From NCBI GenBank assembly GCA_030765725.1, contig JAVCDF010000006.1, positions 113,476 to 177,475 of the forward strand: a stretch of DNA of 64,000 nt, given 5' to 3'. Source of the stretch: Candidatus Chlorobium antarcticum (GTDB lineage Bacteria; Bacteroidota; Chlorobiia; Chlorobiales; Chlorobiaceae). The first letter of the stretch is position 1; each line of letters opens with the position of its first letter. Position numbers and translations under genes: made by a program. Below the pieces are notes generated by a model. The model worked only from the letters and a program-made list of their open reading frames with translations. It had not been told where the DNA came from and ran no database searches. Positions 19,897-29,664 of this stretch are shown here, in pieces.

Positions 19897-20769
19897 ATGC
19901 CCCTACCAGGAACACACAACACCATCCAGCTGGCAATAGCCCTTGACGCCGCACGCCATGAGCTGGGAATTGCGCTCCTCTCGCTGGAGGGAATCGTCTC
20001 CTTTCAGGAGGAGGACGGGTTGCTCTTGGCCTATCTGCCGGAACAGAGCTGGAACCCGGAAAAGGAACGAGCCGCAAGGGCCGCGCTTCAGCGGCTTCCG
20101 GGAGTTGCCCCGGCAATGGAGGCCTCCTTCATTGCCGAGCGGAACTGGAACGAGGAATGGGAAGCACATCTAAAACCCATTGAAATATCGGACCGGTTCC
20201 TGATTGCCCAAAAAAAAGGAGAGGCTCCGAAAAAGCCCGGCCAGATTGTGCTTACCATCAACCCAAAAATGTCGTTCGGCACCGGATACCACGAAACAAC
20301 GCGGCTGATGCTCCGCCAGCTTGAGGAGATGGATATCAGCCGCGAGCGGATTATGGACATAGGGACGGGAACGGGAGTGCTGGCCATTGCAGCTCGCAGA
20401 CTCGGCAACACCCAGCCGATTCTCGCGTTCGACAACAGCAGCTGGGCAGCTGAAAATGCAGCTGAAAACATTGCCGAAAACGAGGCATCCGACATCCACA
20501 TTGAACTGCTTGACGCCGAAGAAGATCTGAAAAGCAATCTTCAGCAGGGCTACACCCTTGTACTGGCAAACATCAACAAAAATGTCATCGACCGGATTCT
20601 GCCGGTCATCGCCCAAAGCGCACCAGGCGCAGCCGTCCTGCTTTCAGGCATACTGGCCTGGGACGAAGCATGGCTCAAAAAACTGCTCAAACGACTTAAC
20701 TACGAAGCCGTGAGGACAATCTACGAAGAGGAGTGGCTTTCCGCTCTGGTTCGCCGCAGCTCAACATAA
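19897..20769 (+). CDS. prmA: Ribosomal protein L11 methyltransferase
   Basis: SAM-dependent methyltransferase that trimethylates L11. The PrmA signature [14 protein letters not shown] and SAM motif [14 protein letters not shown] are clear, followed by [10 protein letters not shown], the motif IV region. I chose ATG at 19897 (290 residues) because the family domain begins a few residues later; ATG at 19852 would extend it by 15 residues. It is divergent from lysC, and ppx follows closely. Confidence 0.92.
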   Translation: MPLPGTHNTIQLAIALDAARHELGIALLSLEGIVSFQEEDGLLLAYLPEQSWNPEKERAARAALQRLPGVAPAMEASFIAERNWNEEWEAHLKPIEISDRFLIAQKKGEAPKKPGQIVLTINPKMSFGTGYHETTRLMLRQLEEMDISRERIMDIGTGTGVLAIAARRLGNTQPILAFDNSSWAAENAAENIAENEASDIHIELLDAEEDLKSNLQQGYTLVLANINKNVIDRILPVIAQSAPGAAVLLSGILAWDEAWLKKLLKRLNYEAVRTIYEEEWLSALVRRSST

Positions 20770-20795
20770 CCATTACCATAAAACAGATTCATATT

Positions 20796-21734
20796 ATGGA
20801 ACGAGTTTCCTGCATAGATATAGGCACCAACACAGCTCTGCTTCTCATTGTCGACATCGACCCGAAGCAGGGAACGATAAAGCCGGTGCATCACAAACAG
20901 GCGATAGTACGCCTCGGCCAGCAGGTTGACGAACTGAAAATAATCGACCGCGAGGCCAAGGAACGGCTGATCAACTGCCTTCTGGAATTCAAAAAAATCA
21001 GCAATGATGAGGGAGCAGATACTATTATTGCCACTGGCACCAGTGCGCTACGCGATGCAAAAAACCGAATGGAGGTCACCAGCGAACTGGTTCGTTCAAC
21101 CGGCATAGTCGTTCGCTGCATCAGTGGCGAAGAGGAGGCCGAGCTCACCTTTTTTGGCGCGGTTTCTGGAATGGAGAACATTCCCGCCCCCTTTACTGTC
21201 ACAGACATAGGCGGAGGAAGCACGGAGATTTCCATGGGTTCAACCGATGGCATTACCCAAAGCGTCAGCCTCGACATCGGCTCCGTTCGGCTGACCGAAC
21301 GGTTTTTCCACTCCCTCCCCCCGGCCCCCGAGGAGTACAAACTAGCAAAAGAGGAGATCAACCGACTTCTGACCGGAGCAGTTCTCCCCTTTTTCGCATC
21401 CCGTGAACGGGTATACGGAGTGGCCGGAACCATAACAGCCATTGCGCAGATTGTTCGGGGAGACAGGGAGTTTGATGTGACGAAAGTCCACAACTACCTT
21501 CTCAGCTACGACGATGTCCACAACCTTCTTGAACGGCTGAAAGCAATGAAGCTTGAGGAGATTATGGCATTAGGCATTCCCGAAGGACGGGCGGATGTGA
21601 TTCCCATGGGCACCCTGATTCTCCATCAGTTCATGCGCATCCTGGGCATCGGAGAAATCCGGGTCAGTGCACAGGGGCTCCGTTACGGCCTTGCGCTTAA
21701 GGAGCTTCTTCGCCTTCAGGGCGAAGTGGGCTGA
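20796..21734 (+). CDS. ppx: Exopolyphosphatase / pppGpp phosphohydrolase family
   Basis: Ppx/GppA-family phosphatase. CIDIGTNTALLLIVDI (first phosphate loop) and VTDIGGGSTEISMG (second) mark the ASKHA fold. The 312 residues make the short form without the C-terminal HD-like domain. I chose ATG at 20796 because homology begins there. The last 38 bases overlap the end of a convergent methyltransferase gene. Whether polyphosphate or pppGpp is the substrate cannot be told. Confidence 0.88.
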   Translation: MERVSCIDIGTNTALLLIVDIDPKQGTIKPVHHKQAIVRLGQQVDELKIIDREAKERLINCLLEFKKISNDEGADTIIATGTSALRDAKNRMEVTSELVRSTGIVVRCISGEEEAELTFFGAVSGMENIPAPFTVTDIGGGSTEISMGSTDGITQSVSLDIGSVRLTERFFHSLPPAPEEYKLAKEEINRLLTGAVLPFFASRERVYGVAGTITAIAQIVRGDREFDVTKVHNYLLSYDDVHNLLERLKAMKLEEIMALGIPEGRADVIPMGTLILHQFMRILGIGEIRVSAQGLRYGLALKELLRLQGEVG

Positions 21735-22926
21735 GGCAGAAAAAAACGGTTGCTTCACCCAACGCATTGCGCGTAAAAAAGAGAAATCTGCTGCTGCTCT
21801 CTTTGAGGCGGTAGAGTTTGCGAAGATCTTCGGGCGAGAGCGGAAAATCCCTTCTCTGTATGGAGGCGCCGTGAATTTGGTGCTCTTTGAGAAAGAGCCG
21901 GAACAGTTTCGGCTTGTAAGGAGTACTGGCAATCAGACGGAATGTTCTACCGGGAAACTCTTCCGCCGTTCGGACGCCGGTCAGGTAGTCAACCGAGTGG
22001 TTCAGGAACTTCAGCCCGAACTCTTCGGCAACCTCTGCCGAAAGTCCCGCCTTGATGATTGCCGGATCGGGCTCAAAAAAACAGGGGCCGGGCTCAGCAG
22101 CAATCCTCCTCTGCACTCCCCCCCTTGAGGAAACCTCATACTCGCCCACACCCGACGACTGCAGGCAGACCGCTTTTCGTTCCTGCCCGTTCTCTTGCGC
22201 CGTGCCCCGCCGAAGCATCAGCATGCTCTCCCTGCACTGGCGGTCGAGGGAGACAACAATAATCAATTCAAGTGAGGGAAGCTCGCGCTTCAGTCCCGAG
22301 AGTTCAAGGGCAGGCGAGGCTTTTATGCATACCCGGGGCGCTTTTTGCAGGAGTGCGTCATGGCCCGAAACCACATTGGGAGAACACTCACTGAGCCCCA
22401 CCTTCCGGCGCCCTGCCTCACGCCGATCGGGGTCAACGAATATCCAGTCAAAAGTGCCAGAGGGAAAGGAATCAAGAACAGCGAACCCTTCGCCACAGTG
22501 AATGGCAACATTCTTCCGTTCCAGAACCTGCATGGTATGGGAAGCGAGTCGGCAGAGAAGGGGGTCGCGCTCAACGAAATCCATATGGCGGAACGAACGC
22601 GCGAGAAAACAGCTGTCAATGCCAAGCCCTCCCGAAAGATCAATCGCTCTCTCTCCCCTCATCAGCGTTGCGCGGTATGCGGCCACCCGCTCTGCTGATG
22701 CCTGCTCAAGGGCACGGGAGGTATAGAGCAGTTCATGCCGGGAGAGTTCCAGCAGTTTTTTTGCAGCCTTCTTTCTGCATGCAATCTGCTCGGCAATCGC
22801 CCTTGCAGGCAGATCATCCCGACCACTGTGACGCATGGCGAATGCCGACGGATCCTCGTCCGCACTCCGACGAATCTCCTCCATCACTTCAGGCCGGAGG
22901 AGGCGATCGAGCTCATCCTCCGTCAT
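21697..22926 (-). CDS. THUMP-like class I SAM methyltransferase
   Basis: A 409-residue protein with a charged helical N-terminal domain, then [14 protein letters not shown] (SAM motif I, around 90-103) and [12 protein letters not shown] (motif IV). The C-terminal half resembles the THUMP-like domain proteins of Bacteroidetes/Chlorobi, probably acting on RNA. Its ATG overlaps the bioA stop as ATGA, so it is translated as the last gene of the biotin operon. A direct role in biotin synthesis is not expected, since BioC already supplies the methylation. Confidence 0.72.
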   Translation of the reverse strand: MTEDELDRLLRPEVMEEIRRSADEDPSAFAMRHSGRDDLPARAIAEQIACRKKAAKKLLELSRHELLYTSRALEQASAERVAAYRATLMRGERAIDLSGGLGIDSCFLARSFRHMDFVERDPLLCRLASHTMQVLERKNVAIHCGEGFAVLDSFPSGTFDWIFVDPDRREAGRRKVGLSECSPNVVSGHDALLQKAPRVCIKASPALELSGLKRELPSLELIIVVSLDRQCRESMLMLRRGTAQENGQERKAVCLQSSGVGEYEVSSRGGVQRRIAAEPGPCFFEPDPAIIKAGLSAEVAEEFGLKFLNHSVDYLTGVRTAEEFPGRTFRLIASTPYKPKLFRLFLKEHQIHGASIQRRDFPLSPEDLRKLYRLKESSSRFLFFTRNALGEATVFFCLSPLRPEGEEAP

Positions 22927-24206
22927 CTTCCGGCAACCTCCCCGGCCACAACCTCGCGAACCACAGCCGTAAGCAGGTCAAGATCCCGATCTTCAATAAT
23001 GAACGGAGGCATCAGGTAAACCAGCCGGCCGAAGGGACGCACCCAGACCCCGCGCCTCACAAACTCCTGCTGGATGGAAGCCATATCAACCGGCCGCTCC
23101 AATTCTACCACGCCGATGGCCCCGAGCACCCTCACATCCACCACTCCCTCAAAACCACGGCAGGGTTCCAGCCCCCGCCGCAACCCCGTCTCAATTCGCC
23201 GCACTGAGGCCTGCCAGTCGCCCGACTGCAGGAGGCCCACGCTTGCAGAAGCCACTGCCGTTGCAAGGGGGTTGGCCATGAAGGTGGGGCCATGCATGAA
23301 GAGACCCGGCTCTCCCGACGAAATTGCATCAGCAACCTCTGGGGAGGCAAGGGTTGCAGCCAACGACATATACCCGCCGGTCAGCGCCTTTCCAACACAG
23401 AGAATGTCGGGCACCACGCCGGCGTGCTCCATGGCAAACATTTTGCCGGTCCGGCCGAATCCCGTAGCGATTTCATCAAACACAAGGAGCACGCCAAAAG
23501 CGGTGCACAGCTCACGGAGCCTCACCAGCCAGTCGGGAGAGTAAAAGCGCATTCCGCCTGCACCCTGCACCATCGGCTCCACAATGACGGCGGCAAGCTC
23601 ATGGTGATGCTCCTCCAGCAGCCGGACCATGGCTGAAATATCATCGTCCCTGCAGGGTTCACCGTAGCGGCACTCGGGCGAAGGGGCGAACAGCTGCTCC
23701 TGAATAGCGCCGCGGAACAGTGAGTGCATGCCGGTGAGTGGGTCGGAAACCGACATGGCGCCGAAGGTGTCGCCGTGGTAGCCACAGCGGAGAGCCAGCA
23801 TCCTTTTTTTTGCCGGTCTGGAAAGAGCTCCCCAGTACTGCACGGCCATTTTGATGGCAATTTCAACGGCAACAGAACCTGAATCGCTGAAAAAAACCCT
23901 GTCGAGGGAATCGGGAGTTATTGCCACCAGCTGGCGGGCAAGCTTCACTGCCGGCTCATGGGTCAGCCCACCGAACATCACATGGCTCATGCGTCGAAGC
24001 TGCTCCCGAGCAGCGCGGTTGAGCACCGGATGGTTGTAGCCGTGAACTGCCGCCCACCATGACGACATGCCGTCAACCAGCTCCCGGCCATCCTCAAGAT
24101 GGAGGCGCACTCCGCTTGCCGCCGACACAGGAAAGACCGGCAGGGGATTCTTCATTGAGGCGTATGGATGCCATATGTGGCGGCGGTCAAAATCAAGATC
24201 AATCAT
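22923..24206 (-). CDS. bioA: Adenosylmethionine-8-amino-7-oxononanoate aminotransferase
   Basis: Converts KAPA to DAPA using SAM as amino donor. The 427-residue class-III aminotransferase begins [18 protein letters not shown], typical of Bio[16 protein letters not shown] binds the substrate and [15 protein letters not shown] has the PLP Lys. It lies 31 bases after bioD and overlaps the downstream methyltransferase. Confidence 0.95.
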   Translation of the reverse strand: MIDLDFDRRHIWHPYASMKNPLPVFPVSAASGVRLHLEDGRELVDGMSSWWAAVHGYNHPVLNRAAREQLRRMSHVMFGGLTHEPAVKLARQLVAITPDSLDRVFFSDSGSVAVEIAIKMAVQYWGALSRPAKKRMLALRCGYHGDTFGAMSVSDPLTGMHSLFRGAIQEQLFAPSPECRYGEPCRDDDISAMVRLLEEHHHELAAVIVEPMVQGAGGMRFYSPDWLVRLRELCTAFGVLLVFDEIATGFGRTGKMFAMEHAGVVPDILCVGKALTGGYMSLAATLASPEVADAISSGEPGLFMHGPTFMANPLATAVASASVGLLQSGDWQASVRRIETGLRRGLEPCRGFEGVVDVRVLGAIGVVELERPVDMASIQQEFVRRGVWVRPFGRLVYLMPPFIIEDRDLDLLTAVVREVVAGEVAGR

Positions 24207-24237
24207 TCCAGAGTGGGGTCGTCTTCATGGGAAAATA

Positions 24238-24927
24238 CTATGGTTCAGGCTCAACAAGGCCGAGTTGCTCAAGATCGGAACGGCGGAAGGAGGAGGAGCA
24301 GAAATCAATGACGGGCAGAGAGAGCGAACGACGGAAGAGCTCCCGCCGGATGGTTTCAAGCGTATCCTCTGCAATAAGGGGGTCTTGCTCCCCAAACCGG
24401 TTGTAGATAATCCCCTTCAGCGGAACCGCCCTAAAGAGGCAGGCCTCCACGGAGAGCAGGGTATGGTTGATGCTTCCGAGCCGCGGGCCTGTGACCAGCA
24501 GAAGATCCCACGAGCAGCATTTGACATAGTCGAGAAAGAGCAGATCGGGCGAAAGGGGAACAAGCAGCCCTCCCACACCTTCAAGCAACACCTCGTCATA
24601 CTGTTTCTGAAGAGCGCCCGCTGCCTCAGTGATTCGGGCGATGTCAACCACACTTCCGGCCAGACAGGCGGCAAAATGGGGAGATGCAGGAAAGGGGAAC
24701 ACCTGCGGGCAGGTAATACCGAGACAGTCCACCTCCTGCAGAGGGATACCCATCAGCCGCCGGTGCTCCAGAATGTCGTCAGCAATGCCGCTGCACCCGG
24801 TCTGTACTGTTTTTGAGGTGATGACCCGACACCCCTCACGGAGCATAGCGGCCCCCAGCAGCCCGGTCACAGCGGTCTTTCCAACCCCGGTGTCAATTCC
24901 GGAAACAACTGTTATACGCCCCTTCAC
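24238..24927 (-). CDS. bioD: Dethiobiotin synthetase
   Basis: Closes the ureido ring with CO2 and ATP. VVSGIDTGVGKTAVTG is the P-loop typical of BioD. I chose a GTG start at 24927 because it overlaps the bioC stop as GTGA and has GAGGAG about 9 bases upstream; the frame also allows ATG at 24951. About 229 residues, a normal length. Confidence 0.93.
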   Translation of the reverse strand: MKGRITVVSGIDTGVGKTAVTGLLGAAMLREGCRVITSKTVQTGCSGIADDILEHRRLMGIPLQEVDCLGITCPQVFPFPASPHFAACLAGSVVDIARITEAAGALQKQYDEVLLEGVGGLLVPLSPDLLFLDYVKCCSWDLLLVTGPRLGSINHTLLSVEACLFRAVPLKGIIYNRFGEQDPLIAEDTLETIRRELFRRSLSLPVIDFCSSSFRRSDLEQLGLVEPEP

Positions 24928-25706
24928 AGCTTTCTTCTCCTCAGTACGCAATAGAGCGGCCGGTAGGTGAGGCTAACGCCTCCCTGTACTGAAAACTCCC
25001 TTCTGTAACTCTCCATGAAGTCGCGATAGCGACTTCTGCTCCACCGCTCCCGCGCAAGACCGTTGACGCCGGTTTGGCGAATATGGCCGAGGACCTCACT
25101 GGGCGAGGGAAAGGTGAGCTGCTCGCGGGTATCCTTCAGTTCAAGCAGTTCAAAATGCCGTCCGGCAATCTTCCCAATCTCCTCCGGCGCCGGGTAGTTG
25201 AGCTCTCCCCCACCGAGCATGGCGATTTCCTGCATATTACCGGCAGTGAAAGAGGTGAAGGCAAATATTTTTCCAGGAAGCAGACTCCGTAAAATCCGTC
25301 CGAACAGACCGTCAAGATCATTGAGCCACTGCAGGGTAGCGTTTGATACCACAAGATCCTGCGAATGGGGCAGGTCCCCACACTCCTCAATATCTCCACC
25401 GAGAAACCTAAACTCCCCGACCCGGTGGCGCCGGGCAATACCCTGAAGCGGCACTTGACACTCCCTCACCAGATCGTTAGCTATAAAGCTGGCAACAGGG
25501 AAAGCCTCCAGAAGCAGCTCCGTCAAGAGACCCGAGCCCGCTCCGATTTCAAGAACCCGCCCCAACGGCTCCGTTCCTGCATGGCGACTAACCATGGAAA
25601 CCAGCTCACGGGCCATGACCTCCTGAACCATCGCACCCTCAGGGTAAGTGCCAAGCGCACGGCGGAAGCGCTCACCGACCAGCATTTTGTCCCTCTCCCC
25701 CCTCAT
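24924..25706 (-). CDS. bioC: Malonyl-ACP O-methyltransferase
   Basis: Methylates malonyl-ACP so that fatty-acid synthesis can build pimeloyl-ACP methyl ester. The SAM motif VLEIGAGSGLLTELLLE and VVSNATLQWLND are typical of BioC. ATG at 25706 overlaps the bioG stop as ATGA, with GGAG upstream. A second in-frame ATG at 25685 has GGGGGGAGAGGG in front and may be used instead. 260 residues. Confidence 0.92.
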   Translation of the reverse strand: MRGERDKMLVGERFRRALGTYPEGAMVQEVMARELVSMVSRHAGTEPLGRVLEIGAGSGLLTELLLEAFPVASFIANDLVRECQVPLQGIARRHRVGEFRFLGGDIEECGDLPHSQDLVVSNATLQWLNDLDGLFGRILRSLLPGKIFAFTSFTAGNMQEIAMLGGGELNYPAPEEIGKIAGRHFELLELKDTREQLTFPSPSEVLGHIRQTGVNGLARERWSRSRYRDFMESYRREFSVQGGVSLTYRPLYCVLRRRKL

Positions 25707-26383
25707 GCAGTCAGCTCCATAATGGTTGATTCATGAAAAAAAGGCCAGTGAGGCATCTCTGCCATAACCCGCTGCTCCGTTCCCTTCCAGGCCAAGCCTT
25801 GGGATTCAGGGGAAAAAACAGCGTCCTTCAGGCCAATGAGGGCCCGAGAATAATTCCATCCAGATGGCTCTCTGACGGGCTCGGCAAGAAGCAACTCCCT
25901 GATCCGGCCGAGCTCCTCCTGCTGGTCGAAAGCAGCTCTCGTGGAAGAGATTGCGCTGAAATGACGAAGAACCTCCCGCGAGCCGCACATCCGCCGGTTG
26001 AAGCGCACCCTGTTCGTTTCGGAGTAGCTCTCAAGCGTCGCGTCAAACAATGCGGGTTCAATACCCAAAGCCGCATGACGGGGGTAGAGAGTGCCGTTCA
26101 CCGCAACGGCAAGGTCGGGAGGGGGAATGGAGGAGCGCTCTGCCGCCCAAACACCCAGTGACCATGCCAAAAGAATACGGCGGGGGTATTCCTCAACCGC
26201 CCGACGCAGTTCCGCGCTGCACTCCGGGCTCCGGTAATCATGAAAAGCAACCATGTCGCCCCGAAACCCCATCTCCACAGAACGGGCAAAAAGAGCTTCA
26301 GCCGGAGCGGAGTCCATGCCCCAGCCACTGAAAAAGAGTGCAAGCTCTTCCGTTCCCGTTTTTCTCAACCATACCTCCTTCAT
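25703..26383 (-). CDS. bioG: Pimeloyl-ACP methyl ester esterase, BioG type
   Basis: Cleaves the methyl ester to release pimeloyl-ACP, the function done by BioH in E. coli. The 226-residue protein is of the DUF452/BioG family. It begins LALFFSGWGMD, and ILLAWSLGVWAA carries the likely nucleophile Ser. It overlaps bioF (ATGA, 26380-26383) upstream and bioC downstream, which supports the esterase role. Confidence 0.9.
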   Translation of the reverse strand: MKEVWLRKTGTEELALFFSGWGMDSAPAEALFARSVEMGFRGDMVAFHDYRSPECSAELRRAVEEYPRRILLAWSLGVWAAERSSIPPPDLAVAVNGTLYPRHAALGIEPALFDATLESYSETNRVRFNRRMCGSREVLRHFSAISSTRAAFDQQEELGRIRELLLAEPVREPSGWNYSRALIGLKDAVFSPESQGLAWKGTEQRVMAEMPHWPFFHESTIMELTA

Positions 26384-27543
26384 GCAACCTCTCCGAGAAC
26401 CCGGGCAACCCCCTCCACATCTTCCCAGCGGAGCGTTGCGCGCAGGGAAATACGGATGCGGGCCGTGTTTTGGGGAACCGTCGGAGGACGAACCGGCAGA
26501 GCAAGAAAGCCATTCTTTCTGAGCGCTTCGGCCATAGCAACCGCGCGGCTGTTTGCTCCGGCATACACCGGCACAATATGGCTTTCACCCGGAACAGTGA
26601 ACCCCTGCCGCTGCAACGAGGTGCGAAGCTTCGAGGCAAGCGCCTGCAGCGACTCCCTCTCCAACTGCATCCCGGTCTGACGGCGAAGAGTCCAGAGACT
26701 CCAGGAAAGCATCACCGGAGGAATGGCCGTAGTAAAAATGAATGGTCTTGCGGTATTGACCAGATACTCCCGCAGGAGGGGGGCCATGATTGCATAGGCC
26801 CCGGTGGAAGCAAATGCCTTGCCGAAGGTGCCCACAATGATGTCGACCTCTCCTCCGAGACCTTCCTGCTCCGCGAGCCCCAGCCCCTCTTGCCCAAGTG
26901 TGCCAACAGCATGAGCCTCGTCGAGAATGAGAATGGCCCCGTACCGCTTTTTCAACTCAACGAGACGCTTTAAGTCAACCAGATCCCCATCCATGCTGAA
27001 AATTGATTCTGATACAATGAAACACTGGCGCCGTTTCCCCCGGGCCTCCTGCAGCATTTCCTCAAGATGGTCGCAGTCGAGATGGCGGTAGCGCTTCCAG
27101 TTTGCATCCGAAATTTTCAGTCCATCAATAATGCTTGCATGGTTGAGCCGGTCGGAGAGAACCAGATCATGGCGGCCGGCAAGAGCGGGAAGAATACCGG
27201 TATTGGCATGGTAGCCACTATTAAACAACATGGCCGCCCGTCCACCGTAAAGCGCTGAAAGCTCCGCCTCCAGTGCTTCAGCAAGCGGATGGTTTCCCGT
27301 GAGAAGGCGAGAAGAAGAGCTGCTCATGGGAGGAAGGTCCGCCCCCGCCGCCTCCAGCCAGGCAGAACGAAGAACTGGGTCGTCACCCAGGCCAAGGTAA
27401 TCATTGGAAGAGAGGTTCAGGAGGCGCTCTTCCCCGATTGTGATATGACGGCCCAAACGGCCGGCAACACTGGGTATGGTCCTATACCGGTCGGCGCTCT
27501 GCATGGCTCCGAGCTCCCTTTGTATGCGATCATGAAACTCCAT
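26380..27543 (-). CDS. bioF: 8-amino-7-oxononanoate synthase
   Basis: PLP enzyme joining pimeloyl-ACP and alanine. LLNLSSNDYLGLGDDP, LSDRLNHASIIDG and VGTFGKAFASTGAY (PLP Lys) are characteristic of the alpha-oxoamine synthases. The 387-residue length is normal. It starts 11 bases after the bioB stop. Confidence 0.95.
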   Translation of the reverse strand: MEFHDRIQRELGAMQSADRYRTIPSVAGRLGRHITIGEERLLNLSSNDYLGLGDDPVLRSAWLEAAGADLPPMSSSSSRLLTGNHPLAEALEAELSALYGGRAAMLFNSGYHANTGILPALAGRHDLVLSDRLNHASIIDGLKISDANWKRYRHLDCDHLEEMLQEARGKRRQCFIVSESIFSMDGDLVDLKRLVELKKRYGAILILDEAHAVGTLGQEGLGLAEQEGLGGEVDIIVGTFGKAFASTGAYAIMAPLLREYLVNTARPFIFTTAIPPVMLSWSLWTLRRQTGMQLERESLQALASKLRTSLQRQGFTVPGESHIVPVYAGANSRAVAMAEALRKNGFLALPVRPPTVPQNTARIRISLRATLRWEDVEGVARVLGEVA

Positions 27544-27554
27544 TATGTCCCCCT

Positions 27555-28562
27555 TCAGGAAAAACTGGCAAGGCGCTGGGCAAAACGGTGATCATCGGCC
27601 ACCTCACGGCCCCGCGTGGTCAGGTAACCTCCGGTCAGGTAGCCATCCGCGCCCGAAAGCATCAGAAGCCCTTGAAAATCCTTCATGAGCGTCTCGCGGC
27701 CGGCAGCGAACTTGATGGTCGCCCGGGGGTGGATAAGACGGGCTATGGCAAACACCTTTACAAGGTCGGCAAGCGGCACCGGGTCAGCACCGGCAAGAGG
27801 GGTTCCCTCAATGGGAACAAGAACATTGATGGGGATAACGGAAACATCGAGATCGCGAAGGGTAAAGAGCATGGCAACACGGTCGGCCATCTGTTCGCCC
27901 ACACCAATGATTCCCCCGCAGCACACTTTGACGCCTTCGCTCCGAAGCAGGCGGACGGTCTCCATCCTCTCTTCAATCCCGTGCGTATCGGCAATAAGCC
28001 CGGCATACTTTTCAGGTGCTACCTGCAGATTGATGTTGTAATGGGCAATGCCGTGCCGGGCCAGCGCCGCAGCCGTTTCAGGGCCAAGTATGCCGATGGA
28101 CGCACAAACATGAAGTTCCGGAAGTTCCTTGTGCAGCCTATCAATCATGGCAAGAATGCGCTTGAATTCCGCATTCATGGTCCTGTAGCCGTAACCGCTG
28201 GTAACAAGCCCGAAATGCGACACCCCCTGTTCGGCGCATCCCCGGGCCTCAAAAAGGACCGCATCCTCGTCAACAAGAGGATAGACCTCTATATCGGCAT
28301 GGTTGTGGCGCGACTGGGCGCAAAACCGGCAGTTCTCACTGCATACCCCGGATTTGGCGTTCATGATCGAACAGGCATGAATGCCACTCTCTGCCCAGCG
28401 GGTTCTGACCTTGTTGGCAAGCGAAGCAAGGTCAAGCGAAAGCTCCCCCGGCAGTCCGGCAAGAAGCAGGGCCTCTTCACGGGAAATGGGTTCGCCAGTT
28501 TCAAGAACCCGGTATGCCGCTGCAACAGCGGGATGAAGCGTTTTTGTGTCCATGCTCTGCAT
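27555..28562 (-). CDS. bioB: Biotin synthase
   Basis: Radical SAM enzyme inserting sulfur into dethiobiotin. [11 protein letters not shown] is the CxxxCxxC motif for the SAM [4Fe-4S] cluster. Later residues include the usual SIMNAKSG and the GGI..GE and NVLVP motifs. 335 residues. Two starts, 28562 and 28553 (MQSMDTK), are possible and neither has a good ribosome site. It follows birA by 21 bases. Confidence 0.96.
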   Translation of the reverse strand: MQSMDTKTLHPAVAAAYRVLETGEPISREEALLLAGLPGELSLDLASLANKVRTRWAESGIHACSIMNAKSGVCSENCRFCAQSRHNHADIEVYPLVDEDAVLFEARGCAEQGVSHFGLVTSGYGYRTMNAEFKRILAMIDRLHKELPELHVCASIGILGPETAAALARHGIAHYNINLQVAPEKYAGLIADTHGIEERMETVRLLRSEGVKVCCGGIIGVGEQMADRVAMLFTLRDLDVSVIPINVLVPIEGTPLAGADPVPLADLVKVFAIARLIHPRATIKFAAGRETLMKDFQGLLMLSGADGYLTGGYLTTRGREVADDHRFAQRLASFS

Positions 28563-28583
28563 TGAATTTACTTTACAACCTGT

Positions 28584-29561
28584 TTACTGTTTCAGGGTGG
28601 CCTCACCCGACCCTATCATGTGAGTTGAGCCATCCTGACCCACAACCCTCAACTCTCCCAAAGCCGAGAGGCCCGCAACCCGACCCGAAACCTTCCCATG
28701 AAGCCGCGAAACCTCAACCTCCCGGCCGTTCAGCCATGCGTGCCGTTCAAGATAGTCAAGCACAAAAGCAAGGTCATCAGCCTCACACCATGCATGGTAG
28801 AGCGGCTCAAACTGGTTGAGAATCGCGGCCAGAAGTTCCGGACGGGACACGCTTCTGGCAGATGCAAGTTTGAGGGAAGTAGCGCTTTGAGAAAGATGGG
28901 GAGGAAAGGACTCCTGATTGACATTAATGCCAATGCCGACCACCACGAAGTGCGCACAGTCGGCCTCCGACTCCATTTCACAAAGAACGCCCGCCAGCTT
29001 CAGGCCATCGGCATAAATATCGTTCGGCCACTTGATTGCAGTCGAAAGCTCAGGAAGAATTTCCGCAAGGGCGCGGTGTACTGCAACGGCAACAAGCAGG
29101 GTCATCTGGGGAATACGCTGAAGAGGAACACGGGGCCGAAGCACAAGGGAGCAATAGAGATTGACCTTGGGAGCAGACTCCCAGCTTCGACCAAGCCGTC
29201 CCCGTCCCCCGGTCTGCCGGTCCGCCACAACCACCGTCCCCTCCGCCGCCCCCTGAACCGCAAGAACCCGAGCCGTTGTGTTGGTTGAAAGCAGCTCCTC
29301 TTCCCATACCAGTTCCCTACCGAACGCACGGGTGTTGAGAAAGCTCTCCACCTCCGGCCCAGAGGGAATTCCAGTCATGGAGGCAAGCCTGTAGCCGCGA
29401 CCACTACGGGCTTCAATTCCGTACCCGCCGCTTCGAAGCATCCTGATATGCTTCCAGACCGCACTGCGGGTCATGCCGAACTCCCTGGAAAGCGCCGCAC
29501 CGGAAAGAAAGCCGGACGCGGAGGAGAGACGGCCGAGAATCTGTTGAGATACTTCGTTCAT
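28584..29561 (-). CDS. birA: Biotin--protein ligase / biotin operon repressor
   Basis: Bifunctional BirA: residues 1-60 form a winged helix (LSREFGMTRSAVWKHIRMLRSG), and the rest is the ligase with GGRGRLGRSWES and AIKWPNDIYADGLKLAG (catalytic Lys). The C-terminal SH3-like domain follows. It heads the bio operon and has a perfect BirA-type operator 44 bases before its ATG, so autoregulation is likely. 325 residues. Confidence 0.95.
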   Translation of the reverse strand: MNEVSQQILGRLSSASGFLSGAALSREFGMTRSAVWKHIRMLRSGGYGIEARSGRGYRLASMTGIPSGPEVESFLNTRAFGRELVWEEELLSTNTTARVLAVQGAAEGTVVVADRQTGGRGRLGRSWESAPKVNLYCSLVLRPRVPLQRIPQMTLLVAVAVHRALAEILPELSTAIKWPNDIYADGLKLAGVLCEMESEADCAHFVVVGIGINVNQESFPPHLSQSATSLKLASARSVSRPELLAAILNQFEPLYHAWCEADDLAFVLDYLERHAWLNGREVEVSRLHGKVSGRVAGLSALGELRVVGQDGSTHMIGSGEATLKQ

Positions 29562-29604
29562 GAAAGAGACCGGAGAAGGGTTGCCTAATGAGGGGCGGCG
29601 GTTA

Positions 29605-29636
29605 TTGTCAACCTGAATGTAGCATCAGGTTGACAA
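29605..29636. promoter_or_regulatory. BirA operator upstream of birA-bioBFGCDA
   Basis: TTGTCAACC (29605-29613), a 14-base spacer, then GGTTGACAA (29628-29636) matches the known BirA-box form in arm sequence and spacer length. The symmetric arms extend to 12 bases each. The ATG of birA is 44 bases away. It should repress the whole eight-gene transcript when biotinyl-AMP is abundant. Confidence 0.85.
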
Positions 29637-29664
29637 CTTTGCAAGAGGGAAAAAGGGGGAGGGT

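Noticed and set aside
19709..20116. N-terminal extension of lysC to 609 codons
   Set aside because: The extra residues overlap the divergent prmA gene and do not resemble any domain; the kinase signature begins a few residues after 19708.
24067..24816. 249-codon plus-strand frame opposite bioA/bioD
   Set aside because: Crosses the bioA-bioD junction in antisense; low complexity and no family match.
27588..28565. 325-codon plus-strand frame opposite bioB
   Set aside because: Antisense shadow of the radical SAM biotin synthase, without a recognisable domain or start context.
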